Assembly: GCA_963809385.1 (NCBI GenBank)
Contig: CAWEJL010000017.1
Location: 62,001 to 126,000, forward strand
Origin: JAKAIY01 sp963809385
Lineage (GTDB): Bacteria; Chloroflexota; Ktedonobacteria; Ktedonobacterales; JADMIN01
Length of the DNA stretch: 64,000 nucleotides
Reading direction: 5' to 3'
Below are positions 17,461 through 27,631 of this stretch, in pieces. Position 1 is the first letter of the stretch, and each line of letters starts with the position of its first letter. The notes beneath the pieces are model-generated. The model was not told where the DNA came from and ran no database searches. It worked only from the letters and a program-made list of their open reading frames with translations. The translations under genes and the position numbers were made by a program.

Positions 17461-18612
17461 TTAGCGGTCAACGTCGCCGAGGACGATATCAATGCTGCCC
17501 AGGATCGCGATCACATCGCCGATCTTGTGGCCGCGCAGAAGTTCCGGCAGAATTTGCAGGTTGAGGAACGACGGCCCGCGCAGCTTCGCGCGGTATGGGT
17601 ACTCGGAACCGTCGCTAATCATGTACACGCTCTCCTCACCGCGCGCGCTCTCCACCGCCGCATAGGTCTCCCCACGCGGTGGGCGCAGCGCGATCGGCGT
17701 CCGCTGGCAAATCGAGCCGCCGGGCAGCCGGTCTATCGCTGTGCGGATCAGGCGCACGCTTTCGGCCATTTCATCCATCTTGACCAGGTAGCGGGCGAAG
17801 CAATCGCCCTCCTGCCGGGTTTGAGGCCGCACGGCGATCTCGCGGTACGCCCCATAGGGGCGGTCCACACGCACATCAAAGGGAACGCCAGACGCGCGCG
17901 ACAGTGGCCCGGTCAGCGCATAGGCGATCGCCTGGTCGCGGTCGATGTAGCCCACGCCTTCCGTGCGCGCCTCGAAAATCTCGTTGCCCGTCAGCAGCGC
18001 GTCCAGCTCTTTCAGGCCCTTCTCGATGAACTGGTCACACCACTCCTCACAGGTTTGGATCCAGCCCTTGGGGAAGTCATGCATCACACCACCGACACGC
18101 ATGTAGTTGTGAGTGAAGCGGTGACCACTGAGCGACTCGAACATGTCGAGAATTTGCTCGCGGTCGCGGAAGGCCCATAGGATTGGCGTTGTCGCGCCCA
18201 AATCCATCCCGTAAGTGCCGACGGCCACGAGGTGGCTGGCGATGCGCTCCAGTTCCCCGACGATCAGCCGGATATACTGCGCCCGGCGCGGTGGCTCGAT
18301 GCCCGTAAGCTGCTCCGCCGCCATTGCGTAGACTGTCTCGTTGAGCATTGGGCTGAGATAGTCGGCGTTGTCAATATAGCGAATGCCCGCCATATACGGG
18401 CGGTTCTCGAAGATCTTCTCCATACCCCGGTGCAGATATCCGATCACCGGGGTGCATTGGGTCACCGTCTCGCCGTCCAGCGTCAGCACCAGGCGCAACA
18501 CGCCGTGAGTCGAGGGGTGCTGCGGCCCCATGTTGAGGATCATCTCCTCGCTGCGCAGGCCGGCGACGTCTTCATACTGCGCGTTGGGTAGCGAAATCGC
18601 GTCTGTGGACAT
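17461..18612 (-). CDS. nuoD: NADH-quinone oxidoreductase subunit D
   Basis: NuoD (49 kDa subunit) shapes the quinone site beside cluster N2. The 383-residue protein is intact. It contains NMGPQHPSTHGVLRLVL, GYLHRGMEKIFENR, RIASHLVAVGT, HNYMRVGGVMHDFPKGW and the C-terminal ILGSIDIVLGDVDR. It lies between nuoC (23-base gap) and nuoH (21-base gap) in one transcript. Its obligate partner NuoB is not encoded in this window. Confidence 0.97.
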   Translation of the reverse strand: MSTDAISLPNAQYEDVAGLRSEEMILNMGPQHPSTHGVLRLVLTLDGETVTQCTPVIGYLHRGMEKIFENRPYMAGIRYIDNADYLSPMLNETVYAMAAEQLTGIEPPRRAQYIRLIVGELERIASHLVAVGTYGMDLGATTPILWAFRDREQILDMFESLSGHRFTHNYMRVGGVMHDFPKGWIQTCEEWCDQFIEKGLKELDALLTGNEIFEARTEGVGYIDRDQAIAYALTGPLSRASGVPFDVRVDRPYGAYREIAVRPQTRQEGDCFARYLVKMDEMAESVRLIRTAIDRLPGGSICQRTPIALRPPRGETYAAVESARGEESVYMISDGSEYPYRAKLRGPSFLNLQILPELLRGHKIGDVIAILGSIDIVLGDVDR

Positions 18613-18635
18613 GCTGGCTCACCCTTCTTGCGCCG

Positions 18636-19367
18636 CTACTTGGACGGCTCCTGAGCGGACTCGCTCACTGCGCCTTCGCTGGACGGCTCAGTGAGATACC
18701 GGCCCGGCTCGCGCTTGGTTTGTGGCTCGACACCCTGGCCGGTCTCCAGATAGACCGCCGCGCCGCCGAAAGTCGTCATTCCGGGATGGATGCGCTCTAA
18801 CGAGCCTTGACCGAGCCGTTTCGTCTGCACGCGCTCCTGATGGCGGATGCCTTCGCCGGATATCGCCCGCACCGCCGGCGTCTGGGTCGTCGCAGGATCG
18901 TGATACGCCATCGGCGTCGTGCGGAAGCTCTTCAGCAGCGGATGGCCGATGAACTCGTCTTCCAGCAGGATGCGCCGCAGGTCAGGATGCCCGCGATAAA
19001 TGATACCCAGCAGGTCGTACTGCTCACGCTCAAGCCAGTTCGCCGATGGATACAGGCTCACCAGCGAATCCACCTCAGGGTGCTCACCCGTCAGCCGCAC
19101 GCGGACCTTGAAGCAGCCAGTTATTGGCCAGCGAGCGGAAATGATAGATGGACTGAATGTGGTCCACCATATCCACCGCTGTCACGCAGGTCAGCATCTC
19201 GAATCCCGCGGTGTCTCGCAATAGCCGCGCCGTTTCCAACAGTTTATCGGATGGGACATCCACGCTGACCATGCCCTGCTGCCAGCCGGCTCTTGGGCAG
19301 CGTTACGCCGATGCCTGGTCAATGGCCCCCAGTTGGGTCAGCAGCGCGTTGATATGGTCACGGTCAT
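18636..19367 (-). CDS. nuoC: NADH-quinone oxidoreductase subunit C, frameshifted
   Basis: NuoC (30 kDa subunit) is a structural part of the complex I peripheral arm. The stretch LLRDTAGFEMLTCVTAVDM with IYHFRSLANNWLLQ is followed, after a one-base skip near 19095, by VRVRLTGEHPEVDSLVSLYP, LEREQYDLLGI and the family signature GHPDLRRILLEDEFIGHPL. A Pro/Glu-rich tail ends at 18636. The N-terminus is unclear. NINALL-like residues lie between 19367 and 19310 but are separated from the rest by an in-frame TAA, so the start is approximate. The uninterrupted part begins at 19272. nuoA lies directly upstream. Confidence 0.88.
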
Positions 19368-19425
19368 AGGCGATCAGCGAAGGCGCGCGTAGCCGCCGCC
19401 CCCGGCTGTGAGCCGCCGTGTACGC

Positions 19426-19798
19426 TCAAATCCACCGGATGACTCCTTTCCGCCAGGCGTAGACCAGACCAATCGCCAGTACGCCGATGAAAAAGACAAT
19501 CTCGATGAAGCCAAACCAGCTTAGCTGGCGGAAAATCACCGCCCACGACAGGATGAACACAATGTCCACATCGAAAGCGACGAAGAGCAGCGCAAAAATA
19601 TAGAACGCCAGCGGATACTGCACCCACGCCGAGCCAATGGGCGTCTCGCCCGACTCGTACGTGACGAGCTTGCTCCCGACGTCTCGCTTGCGCAACAACA
19701 AGTTGTTGAGCATAGTCAGCGACAAAGAGACCGAAGAGCACGAACCCGCACCCACCGAGGAAGAAAATGGCGGCGATGAGATAGCCTAGCGCAATCAC
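19426..19798 (-). CDS. nuoA: NADH-quinone oxidoreductase subunit A, one frameshift
   Basis: NuoA is a small three-helix membrane subunit. It starts at GTG 19798 with AGGAGG five bases upstream. Helix 1 (YLIAAIFFLGGCGFVLFGLF) is followed by a one-base skip near 19717. The reading then enters KLVTYESGETPIGSAWVQYP, a conserved NuoA loop, and FALLFVAFDVDIVFILSWAV, also diagnostic. About 124 residues, as expected. It is the first gene of the nuo operon, with a consensus promoter about 165 bases upstream. Confidence 0.92.
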
Positions 19799-19966
19799 GA
19801 GCGCCTCCTAGAGGGTTTGTGGAGGTCATCCCGGCGTAGGCCGCGCCGGTGCGCGCGCCACCATGCGAGCGGGAGGCCTTACGGCGCTCGCGACTTCGCA
19901 TCGTCGCGCTGACGGCTCGTCCGTGTCGCCACGCGCTGTGGCATGGACAGTAGCGCGCCATCTCGT

Positions 19967-19995
19967 ATTATAGCATAGCCCCCCTAACCAGACAA
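19967..19995 (-). promoter_or_regulatory. Strong sigma-70-type promoter of the nuo operon
   Basis: On the minus strand TTGTCT (19990-19995) is separated by exactly 17 bases from a perfect TATAAT (19967-19972). Transcription would start near 19960, leaving a leader of about 160 bases before nuoA. Confidence 0.75.
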
Positions 19996-20115
19996 CCGTC
20001 CATGTCCGGTAAAATCAGGGGTCAACGGGCTTGAGCGCGTGGTAAACTGAACGTATCCACACCACCCGCGACGCCTCAACGCTGAGAGACGCCCAACCCA
20101 AAGTGAGAGGAACAC

Positions 20116-20808
20116 ATGCCGCGCTCATCCATGATTCGCTACACCTGTGAGTGCGGGACAGAGTTTACCAGCCCCGTGTACCAGACGGTGAACGTGACCA
20201 TCGAGCCACACCTGCTGTACCAGTTACTGGCTGGCCTGCTCAATGTCGCCGTTTGTCCCAACTGCGGGCGCAAGACTGCGGCCGCGCTGCCGTTCGTCTA
20301 TCACGATATGACCCGCGGGCTCTTCGCCTACGTCCACCCTGACGCTGAGGCCACTGAGGAGATCCGCGATCGCCTGCTGGAGCGCCTGCGCGAGGTCTAC
20401 GATTCGGCGGTTGCCGAATCGGATCGCATCCTGTCTCAGCGCCAGCGCGCCTCAGGCTCGCGCGTGACGGGGCCACAGCCCGGGCTTCGCCGTCATACAC
20501 CAGGCGACGACCTCGCCGCGCGCCTGGAGCCCGACACCCCGCCAATGCAGGTGATCTTCGGCATGGAGAACCTGATCGCGCTGGTAGACTCGCTACTCGA
20601 ACCCGGCGAGCGCCTTGGGCGCGCCGCGCTCTCCGCACGGGGAACCGAGCCCGACGCGCGTGACCGCATCCTGGCCCTCGCGGACGCTCTCGCGGAGCGG
20701 CTCGACCTCCAGATAGAAACCGAGGGCGTGAGCCGCGACCTTACCGTCTGGCTCTATGGCCCGCGCAGTCGCGTCAGCCTCCTCAGCCAGGGACCCAGCC
20801 AGGACTGA
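20116..20808 (+). CDS. CpXC-domain protein
   Basis: The N-terminus reads YTCECGTEFTSPVYQTVNV and later VAVCPNCGRK, giving two CxC/CxxC pairs as in the CpXC domain, probably binding zinc. A short PFVYHDMTRGLFAYVHP segment follows, then an acidic helical region and a C-terminal domain of unknown type from about residue 140. 230 residues. A GAGAGGAAC ribosome site precedes the ATG. The family is uncharacterised. It stands divergently to nuoA and converges on the sedolisin gene. Confidence 0.8.
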   Translation: MPRSSMIRYTCECGTEFTSPVYQTVNVTIEPHLLYQLLAGLLNVAVCPNCGRKTAAALPFVYHDMTRGLFAYVHPDAEATEEIRDRLLERLREVYDSAVAESDRILSQRQRASGSRVTGPQPGLRRHTPGDDLAARLEPDTPPMQVIFGMENLIALVDSLLEPGERLGRAALSARGTEPDARDRILALADALAERLDLQIETEGVSRDLTVWLYGPRSRVSLLSQGPSQD

Positions 20809-20836
20809 CGCGACTCACTGCGCGTGCCGCGCTGCG

Positions 20837-22163
20837 CTACGCCGGGATATCCTGAATCAGCAACGGTATCAGGTTCTCGGCGTCCGGCGAGCCCAGCCCG
20901 GTCGTCGCGTCCCAGCCTGGCCCCGCCTGATACCCCTGCACATTGACGCCGCCGCCGTTGAAGGAGTTGTCACCCGACGTCACGTCGCGGAACGCGCTGG
21001 CGTACTGCGCTGAGGTCGCGATCTTATAGAAGGCGGGATTGAGGTAGCCCAGCGGCCGTCCCAGCGATCTGGTCAGCGATGGCCGTCACGCCCGCCCAGA
21101 AGGGCGATCCCGCGCTCGTGCCGCCCGCCAGCGTCCACTGGCCCGCAATGTAGATTGCCAGTCCCGTTCCTGGATCCGCCGCCGCTGATACGTCAGGCAC
21201 ACCGCGCCGCCCATTGAGCTGGCTCTGCGCGCTCGCCGGCAGCCCCTGCTGGAACGACGGCGTCGAATAGAACCGGCTGAACCCACCGCCACTCGCGCCG
21301 CCCTGGCTATTCCACACGACCTCCTGGTACGTGCCACCGTTATTCGTCAGCGTCGTACCGCCCACCGACGTCACCCACGGATTATCGCCCGGGAAGCTCG
21401 TCGTCGGGGTCGAAGAATACGTGCTTAGCGAGGCGTCGGTGTAGTCCGTCGCCCCATTATCGCCGGAGCTGCCGAAGAATGTAACGTGCTCCTGTGTCGT
21501 CGCCTGCTGGAGGAAGCTATCCCATTTCGCGATTTCGGCCTGACCGGCGGCGTCGTTCAGCGACACCTCCGAGGCAGCCCAGCTTTGCGACACCACCGAG
21601 CCCAAATGGTTGCTCACTGCATACTGTTCAAGCTTCAGAAACTCCGGCAGGCCCGCCACGCCCTCCGTCTCGTCCACTGGGCTGGTCAGCACCACGATGC
21701 TCGCCTCTGGCGCAACCGCGTGGACCATCTCCACATCCAGCGTCGTCTCACCCTGCCAGCCCGTCATCTCCTTGTCACCCGGATTGAACTGCACAGTCCC
21801 AAGCGGGGCCAGCACCTTGAGCTTCACCGCTGGCAATCCGTACTGCTTATCGAACACCGCGAGGTCCTGTTGAAGGGTTGGGCTGCCATACGAGTCGATG
21901 ATGATAACGGTCTGTCCCTGCCCACGATACCCCTTGTTATATAGCGGCGTGATGCCATAGGCGTCGCGGATCTGCTGCGGGGTGTACGCTGTACCAAACC
22001 CCACATCCGGCGCCGTTTCCGTTCCCTGTGCGTTGGGCGTGCCCGTGATCGTGGTCGGCGCGCTTCCCGGCGAGATCGAGCAGGCGGTGAGCGCGCTCGC
22101 CATAATCCCCAGCGCAATCGCTACCCGCGCCCACGTTACCGGCTTTATCGGCAGGTCTGACAT
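20837..22163 (-). CDS. Sedolisin-family (S53) serine-carboxyl peptidase, lipoprotein, one frameshift
   Basis: A secreted acid-type endopeptidase. The N-terminus has a signal peptide ending in a lipobox (SALTAC), so the protein should be lipid-anchored outside the membrane. The catalytic Glu and Asp lie in GETTLDVEMVHAVAPEA, the oxyanion Asp in FGSSGDNGAT, and the nucleophile in GGTSAGSPFWAG. The C-terminal calcium region continues after a one-base skip near 21045 (LGYLNPAFYK, DVTSGDNSFNG, GPGWDATTGLGSP) to the stop at 20837. The catalytic domain starts almost directly after the signal peptide (YTPQQIRDAYGI), so the large N-terminal prodomain typical of the family is missing. The start is the ATG at 22163. 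Confidence 0.9.
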
Positions 22164-22361
22164 CCCGATTACCTCGCTACTCACACAGCTGTCACGTAGT
22201 CGCGGCTCGTGGCCACTCATCAGACTCGCGAGCCGCTGTTATTCCCGTCAAGGCTTGCCGCGCCCCGCCGCATGCTGGTATGCTGCCAGCGCCGCGGGGC
22301 GCCGCGCCCCGGCTGTCTCATGACAGATTCTACGCACATCCTGGCAAGGCAGGTTTCAACG

Positions 22362-23117
22362 ATGGCGTCTCAACCGCCCACTAGTCCTACCAGCGAAGCT
22401 GGCTCTGATACCCGTCCGCGTGTCATGGCGATCTTCGCGCATCCCGACGATGCCGAATTCATCTGCTCTGGGACTATCGCCCGCTTCGCCGCGAGCGGCT
22501 ATCGTGTCCAGTATGTCCTCGCCACCAGCGGCGACAAAGGCAGCGACGACCCCGCCGCCACACCGGAGTTCCTGATCGCCACCCGCGAAGCCGAACAACT
22601 CGCCGCCGCCAAGATTCTCGGCGTCGAGGAAGTCACCTTCCTGCGCCATCGCGACGGCGAGGTCGAGGTGAGCATCCCTTTCCGCCGTGAGCTGGCGAAG
22701 GTCATCCGCGAGGGCCGCCCTGATGTTGTCCTGACCTTCGACCCGTGGCAGCGCTACCAGATCCACCCCGACCACCGCGCAGTGGGTCAGACCGCGCTCG
22801 ATGCCGTCGCCGCCGCCCGCGACCATATGTACTATCCTGACCAGCTCACCGACGGCCTCACCGAGCATCGCGTCCACAATGTCTACTTCTTCGCCACCGA
22901 CAACCCGAACTACTATGTGGACATCACCGCGCACTTGGAAACGAAGCTCGCGGCAATCAGCGCCCACACCAGCCAGGTCAAAGGCGAAGCGACACTCGAG
23001 CGAATACGCGCCCGCTCACGCGCCGTTGGCCAGGAAATCGGCGTCGAGTACGCCGAAGCCTTCCATTATCTGCCAATGATGCCCCCGCCGGCGCTCAAGC
23101 GCCTGCCCAAGTGGTAG
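22362..23117 (+). CDS. PIG-L family deacetylase
   Basis: A zinc-dependent deacetylase related to MshB/BshB, which remove acetyl groups from GlcNAc-type substrates. The metal and catalytic motif AIFAHPDDAEF is near the N-terminus and the second metal ligand lies in IHPDHRAVGQ. TREAEQLAAAKILGVEEV and LRHRDGEVE are typical of the family. About 251 residues. ATG 22362 is preferred, with AGG nine bases upstream; 22320 is also possible. The substrate is not evident, since no mycothiol or bacillithiol gene lies nearby. The nucleotidyltransferase gene begins 10 bases later. Confidence 0.9.
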   Translation: MASQPPTSPTSEAGSDTRPRVMAIFAHPDDAEFICSGTIARFAASGYRVQYVLATSGDKGSDDPAATPEFLIATREAEQLAAAKILGVEEVTFLRHRDGEVEVSIPFRRELAKVIREGRPDVVLTFDPWQRYQIHPDHRAVGQTALDAVAAARDHMYYPDQLTDGLTEHRVHNVYFFATDNPNYYVDITAHLETKLAAISAHTSQVKGEATLERIRARSRAVGQEIGVEYAEAFHYLPMMPPPALKRLPKW

Positions 23118-23127
23118 GTCAAACTCA

Positions 23128-24121
23128 ATGGAATGGCTGGAGCAAGCGGACCAGGAGACGGCGCACGCCGTCATCGCCGCGTTCGAGCGCGCGTTTCCTG
23201 GCCGGTTGCGCGCCTGCTATCTCCTCGGCAGCTACGCCGACGCAAGCGCCATCGCCACCAGCGACCTCGACCTCACACTCATCTTCGCTGGCGCATTCAG
23301 AAGTCCTGACGAGCGCGACGCGACGTGGCGTCTGGCAAGCGTGTGCGCTGAACAAGCGCCTGTCGAACTGGATATCGAGATCGAGGACGAAGAGACGCTC
23401 TCGTACGGCGCTGGGCCAAACCTCAAGCTGGCAAGCGCGCATATCTACGGTACAGACATCCGCGACCAAATCCCCCTCGTTCCGCTGGCGGAGTGGACGC
23501 GCGACCGCATGCACACGTCCTGGTGGCGTGTCGCCCGCCTGTTCGCTCGCCCTGCTGTGATCACACCACCGCTGGAGTATCCCGAGCCAGACCAGCCCTT
23601 TCTGGGCTATACCCGGCGTACTATTCGCCTCGCCGATGGGAGTGAGGAGCCTTCAACACGCGACCTCATTCGCCTGACTGGCTGGGCAGCGACCGCGCTG
23701 CTCGCGCTCCAGTGCGGAGTCTATGCCGCTCGCAAGCGCGAGGCGCACACGCTCTATCACGAGCGCATTGGCGGCCCGTGGGACACGCTGATCGCGGATG
23801 TCTACAACCTGTGTCGCACACGCTGGTCATATCGCATCCCGGAAGCCCCGGAAGACCGCGCGCGCTTACGCGAGCTCTGTGAGCGCACGCTCCTAGTTTG
23901 AGCGCCATTTTTTGGCGCGGTACAATCCATATCTGATCGCGGAGCTACAGGCAGGGGGCGTTGGCGCTCGCGAAGCGTGCGAGGTCATGCGGCGAGCGCC
24001 GCTATCTGACGCGACGGTACTTCGCGAGTTGCGACGGTTGGAACGCGAAGGCGCGAGCGATGTTCGCGATTCCGCACGCGCGGCGCTGGCAGTCTATTCT
24101 TCCGCCGAGCAGCCACGTTAA
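23128..24121 (+). CDS. Nucleotidyltransferase-domain protein, one frameshift
   Basis: The N-terminal domain has the polymerase-beta-like signature LLGSYADASAIATSDLDLTL, with GS and the two metal-binding Asp. A helical domain follows (RLTGWAATALLALQCGVYA and LYHERIGG). The frame ends in TGA at 23901. A one-base skip at 23896-23899 continues it as FERHFLARYNPYLIAELQAG to a stop at 24121, giving about 330 residues. The fit of the second part argues for one gene rather than a separate small protein. Family members modify small molecules or act as antitoxin-like proteins; the substrate is unknown. purD follows. Confidence 0.75.
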
Positions 24122-24147
24122 CACCTGTAAGAGGAGATACACCTAAT

Positions 24148-25430
24148 ATGCGCGTGCTGGTCATCGGCTCAGGGGCGCGCGAGCACGCGCTCTGCTGGGC
24201 GCTCAGCCGCTCCCCGCGCGTCGAAAAGCTCTACTGCGGCCCTGGCAACGGCGGCACGGGCGATGTCGCGGAGAACGTCCCGCTGAGCCCCATGGACGCG
24301 GACGCCTGCGCCACCTGGGCCGAGCGCGCCGCGATAGACCTTACCATCATCGGGCCAGAAGACCCGCTCGCCGCTGGGATCGCTGATGTCTTCACCGCGC
24401 GTGGATTGTCCGTCTTCGGCCCATCAGCAGCCGCCGCGCGCATCGAGAGCAGCAAGATCTGGGCGAAGCAGTTGATGGAGCGCGCCGGCGTTCCCACCGC
24501 ATCCGCCCTTCGGTTCACCGACCTACAGCGCGGCCCGTCACGCCATCGAGCGTCGCACGGCTGACGGCGGCGCGTTTCCCGTCGTCGTCAAGGCCGACGG
24601 CCTGGCGGCGGGCAAGGGAGTCATCGTCGCCAAGACTGAGCGCCAGGCGCTGGCGGCTGTGGACCGTTTCATGCGCGACCAGTCGCTTGGTCAGGCGGGG
24701 GCCAGCGTGCTGATCGAGGACTTTCTGGAGGGGACCGAGCTATCCCTCTTCGCGCTGACCGATGGCGAGCGGGTCATTCCACTGGCCCCCGCCTGTGATT
24801 ACAAGCGCGTGAACGATGGCGATGAAGGCGAGAATACGGGCGGCATGGGCGCCTACTCACCGCCGCGCTTCGCCACCCCAGACGCGCTGGCGGAGATCGA
24901 GCGGCGGGTGCTGCGGCCCACCGTCGCGGCGATGGCCGCCGCTGGCGCGCCATTTCGCGGCTTGCTCTACGCGGGCCTGATGATGACCAGCGCTGGTCCC
25001 TCCGTTATTGAGTTCAATTGCCGTTTCGGTGACCCCGAGACGCAGGTCGTCCTTCCCCGCTTGCAGGGCGACCTCGCCGAGCTCTGCGCCGCCGTCGCCG
25101 CTGGCCGGCTCGATACCGTTCCTCCGCCGACATGGTCTGATGAAGCCGCCTGTGGCGTGGCGCTCGTCTCCGGCGGCTACCCTGGCTCCTATGAGAAAGG
25201 CAAACCCATCACCGGCCTGAATACACTTGACAGTGACATCCTCGCCTTCCACGCGGGTACACGCCGCGATCCAGATGGCAACCTCGTCACCAATGGTGGG
25301 CGCGTGCTGACGCTCGTCGCGACGCGGGCCGAGCGTCACCGCCGCGCGCGAGCGCGTCTACGCCAACATCGAGCGCGTGCGCTTCGACGGCGCTCACTGG
25401 CGCACAGATATTGGGGCGCGTGAGGCGTGA
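24148..25430 (+). CDS. purD: Phosphoribosylamine-glycine ligase, two frameshifts
   Basis: PurD joins glycine to phosphoribosylamine, the second step of purine synthesis. The N domain has VLVIGSGAREHALCWAL and CGPGNGGT. A one-base skip near 24528 leads to the ATP-grasp domain: FPVVVKADGLAAGKGVIVA, YKRVNDGDEGENTGGMGAYS, and IEFNCRFGDPETQVVLP with metal ligands. A second skip near 25325 restores TAARERVYANIERVRFDG and the final residues to the stop at 25430. A GTGA overlap links it to the following membrane protein. AGAGGAG precedes the ATG. Confidence 0.92.
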
Positions 25431-26826
25431 GTAATCCGCAACCAGACGCGAATATCGCGCCCGACAATGAGAATCCACCACCGCTCGCGCCGCTTTCGCG
25501 CCGCCAGCGGTGGGCGCGCCGAGCGCTGATCGCCCTTGCCGCGCTCGTCTACGAGATCATCTGGGTCACAACCGCGTTCGACAAGGTCAACCCAACCGAT
25601 CTTGATGTCTTCTTCTTTCCCGCTACCCGCATCGCCCTCGCTGGCCACCCACTCGATATCTACCAGCTACGCGTCGGCTTGATCTATCCCAACGCGAACG
25701 GCCCGCTTGGTATCGCGCCCGTGCTGCTAGCCGCATGGCTGGCGGACATGCGCGGGTGGCTCGGCGATGTCGTGCTGCGCCGCGCGCTGGTCTTCGCCAT
25801 CACCGCCCCATTCCCTCTGCTCGCGGGCTGGGAGGCCGCGCGCATCGTCGAGCGCTTCGGCGGACGTTTGCGCGGCCTGGCGCGCGCGCTGCCCTACCTT
25901 GCCAATGGTTCTCGCTCCGGAGCTCTGGCTCAGCGCCCTCTACTATGGCCACATCGAACAGATCATCGCCGTCTGGCTCACGCTGGCCTCCCTGCGCCTG
26001 TTAATCGAGCGACACGCGATCGCCTCAGGCGCGCTGCTCGGCCTGGCGCTGCTGGCGCGCAGCGATGTCGCGCTCATCATCCTGCCCGTCGTCTTGCTCC
26101 TGCTCCTCAGACGGCAGGTAAAAACCGCGCTATGGTTCACCGTCGGCATGGTAGAGCGCGTTCATGGCTGGCATCGTGCCATTCTTGATCGCGGACACAC
26201 GCGACACACTCTTCTCGCTCGTGGCCTTTCGGAGCGCGCTGCCCGTCGGCGGCGGGAACATCTGGAGCCTCAGTAACGCCAACGCGTTCCTGCTCTTCGG
26301 CCAGCGATACGACGCCATGCTGGCGATTGGCGTCGCCACGCTGCTCACGGTCGCCGTCCTCGCCGTGCGCCGCGATCTTACCCTGACCTCACCTGATCTT
26401 TTCGGATTGCTGACGCTGACCACCCTCTGCTTTGCGCTACTCATCAAGACACTCTGGCCGTACTACTATCAGGAGGCGGCGCTCTTCGCTACTGTCTGGG
26501 CGCTGGCGCGCTCTGTCGCGCCCATACGCGAGCGCGGGAGGTCGTGGCTCACGCGCATTGCTGAGATATCGCTCGCATGGCTTCCCCGTCTCGGCATACT
26601 CACCTGCGCGCTGGTCGCCGAATATGGTCTGGAGGCGACCAATTATGCGGGCTGGCTTCCCCCATGGGGCCTGATCCTGGCGCTGCTCAACCTCATCGCC
26701 GTGGCATTGACATTCGGCGCGCTGCTCGCCGGCCCACTCATTCTTCGGTTGCTCGCGCCTCACCCCGAAGCCGCGCCACGGGATATACTACCGGAGATGG
26801 CGCTCAGCGTATCCGCTGATAGCTAG
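25427..26826 (+). CDS. Polytopic membrane protein, glycosyltransferase-C/mannosyltransferase-like, two frameshifts
   Basis: The first helix follows a Pro-rich cytoplasmic N-terminus. Then comes VNPTDLDVFFFPATRIALAG, resembling the acidic periplasmic loop of GT-C type glycosyltransferases using polyprenyl-phosphate sugars, with LDIYQLRVGLIYPNANGP after it. The frame breaks near 25905 (into MVLAPELWLSALYYGHIEQ) and near 26150 (into MAGIVPFLIAD), one base each. About 466 residues with 9-11 predicted helices. The loop APELWLSALYYGHIEQ is typical of DUF2029-like enzymes. Exact donor and acceptor are unknown. It overlaps the purD stop by GTGA. Confidence 0.65.
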
Positions 26827-26876
26827 AGGCGCCCGCTTCGATAGCGTTGACGAAAAGACAGGCGCAGGTTACTCGC

Positions 26877-27224
26877 ATGCGATTGCCCGATGACACCATG
26901 CCGCTCTCCTACACAATGGACGAAGAGGGTAGGCGGCTTCTCATAGACTGGTCGGATGGCCACGCGTCCATTCACGATTACGAGACGCTGCGGCGCGGCT
27001 GCCCCTGCGCCTGGTGCGCTGGCGAGGGCGGTGAGAAGGGCAGTGTAGATGAACACACCCAGTTCACCGACCAGCAGACCACGCTCTACGAGCTACAGCC
27101 CGTCGGACGCTATGGCCTGACCCCCGTCTGGGGCGACGGTCACCGCACCGGCATCTACACCTACGAGCGCCTGCGCGCGACCTGCGTGTGCCCAGAATGC
27201 CGCGCCGCGCGTGGCCAGGCCTGA
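26877..27224 (+). CDS. DUF971 / GBBH-like N-terminal domain protein
   Basis: A small protein of about 115 residues with the core of the gamma-butyrobetaine hydroxylase N-terminal-like family (DUF971): LLIDWSDGHASIHDYETLR, GCPCAWC, and YGLTPVWGDGHRTGIYTYERL. The Cys pairs in CPCAWC and CVCPEC could bind zinc. In bacteria such proteins are found with iron-sulfur assembly genes, but none lies here. The ATG at 26877 is chosen; an ATG at 26898 is possible. Confidence 0.82.
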   Translation: MRLPDDTMPLSYTMDEEGRRLLIDWSDGHASIHDYETLRRGCPCAWCAGEGGEKGSVDEHTQFTDQQTTLYELQPVGRYGLTPVWGDGHRTGIYTYERLRATCVCPECRAARGQA

Positions 27225-27269
27225 CTCCGCCGCGCCGATGAGGCGCCAGCCAGTGAGGAGAATCACCCC

Positions 27270-27593
27270 ATGAGCGATACAGCCAGCGACACAGCCCAAA
27301 GCGCCCCCACCGACACGTCCGCCGCCACAACCTGGCTGGCGCGCATCCATGTGACGCTCAAGCCCGTCGTCCTTGATCCTCAAGGCGAAGCGGTGCTACA
27401 TGGCCTTCAACAGCTCGGCTACCAGAACGTATCCGGCGTCCGCGTCGGCAAGTACCTGGAGATCAGCCTTACCGCCGCCAATCAGAGCGCCGCTGAGGAT
27501 ACCGTTCGCCAGATGTGCGACCGCCTCTTGGCGAATCCGGTCATTGAGCGGTATAATTTCACCGTCTCGGAGAGCGCGTCCGCCACAGCGTAA
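27270..27593 (+). CDS. purS: Phosphoribosylformylglycinamidine synthase subunit PurS
   Basis: PurS bridges PurL and PurQ in the FGAM synthase complex of purine synthesis. After a 20-residue polar extension the family core appears: ARIHVTLKPVVLDPQGEAVL, GLQQLGYQNVSGVRVGKYLE, and MCDRLLANPVIERYNF. 107 residues; canonical PurS is about 80-85, so the N-terminus is longer than usual. GTGAGGAG precedes the ATG. purQ and purL would be expected next but are absent. An FMN riboswitch begins 40 bases downstream instead. Confidence 0.93.
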   Translation: MSDTASDTAQSAPTDTSAATTWLARIHVTLKPVVLDPQGEAVLHGLQQLGYQNVSGVRVGKYLEISLTAANQSAAEDTVRQMCDRLLANPVIERYNFTVSESASATA

Positions 27594-27631
27594 ACGTCTC
27601 TCTGTGACACGGCAACTGAATCGAATAGGTT

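Noticed and set aside
23890..23905. prfB-like programmed frameshift at GTT TGA in the nucleotidyltransferase
   Set aside because: No internal Shine-Dalgarno sequence or CTT slippery codon is present, and the same type of break occurs in many genes without a stop codon at the site.
23921..23926. TACAAT as a promoter for purD
   Set aside because: It lies inside the continued nucleotidyltransferase frame (ARYNPYLIAEL), has no -35 partner and is 220 bases from purD.
23912..24121. Separate 69-residue gene before purD
   Set aside because: It only has a TTG start and its residues complete the nucleotidyltransferase after one skipped base.
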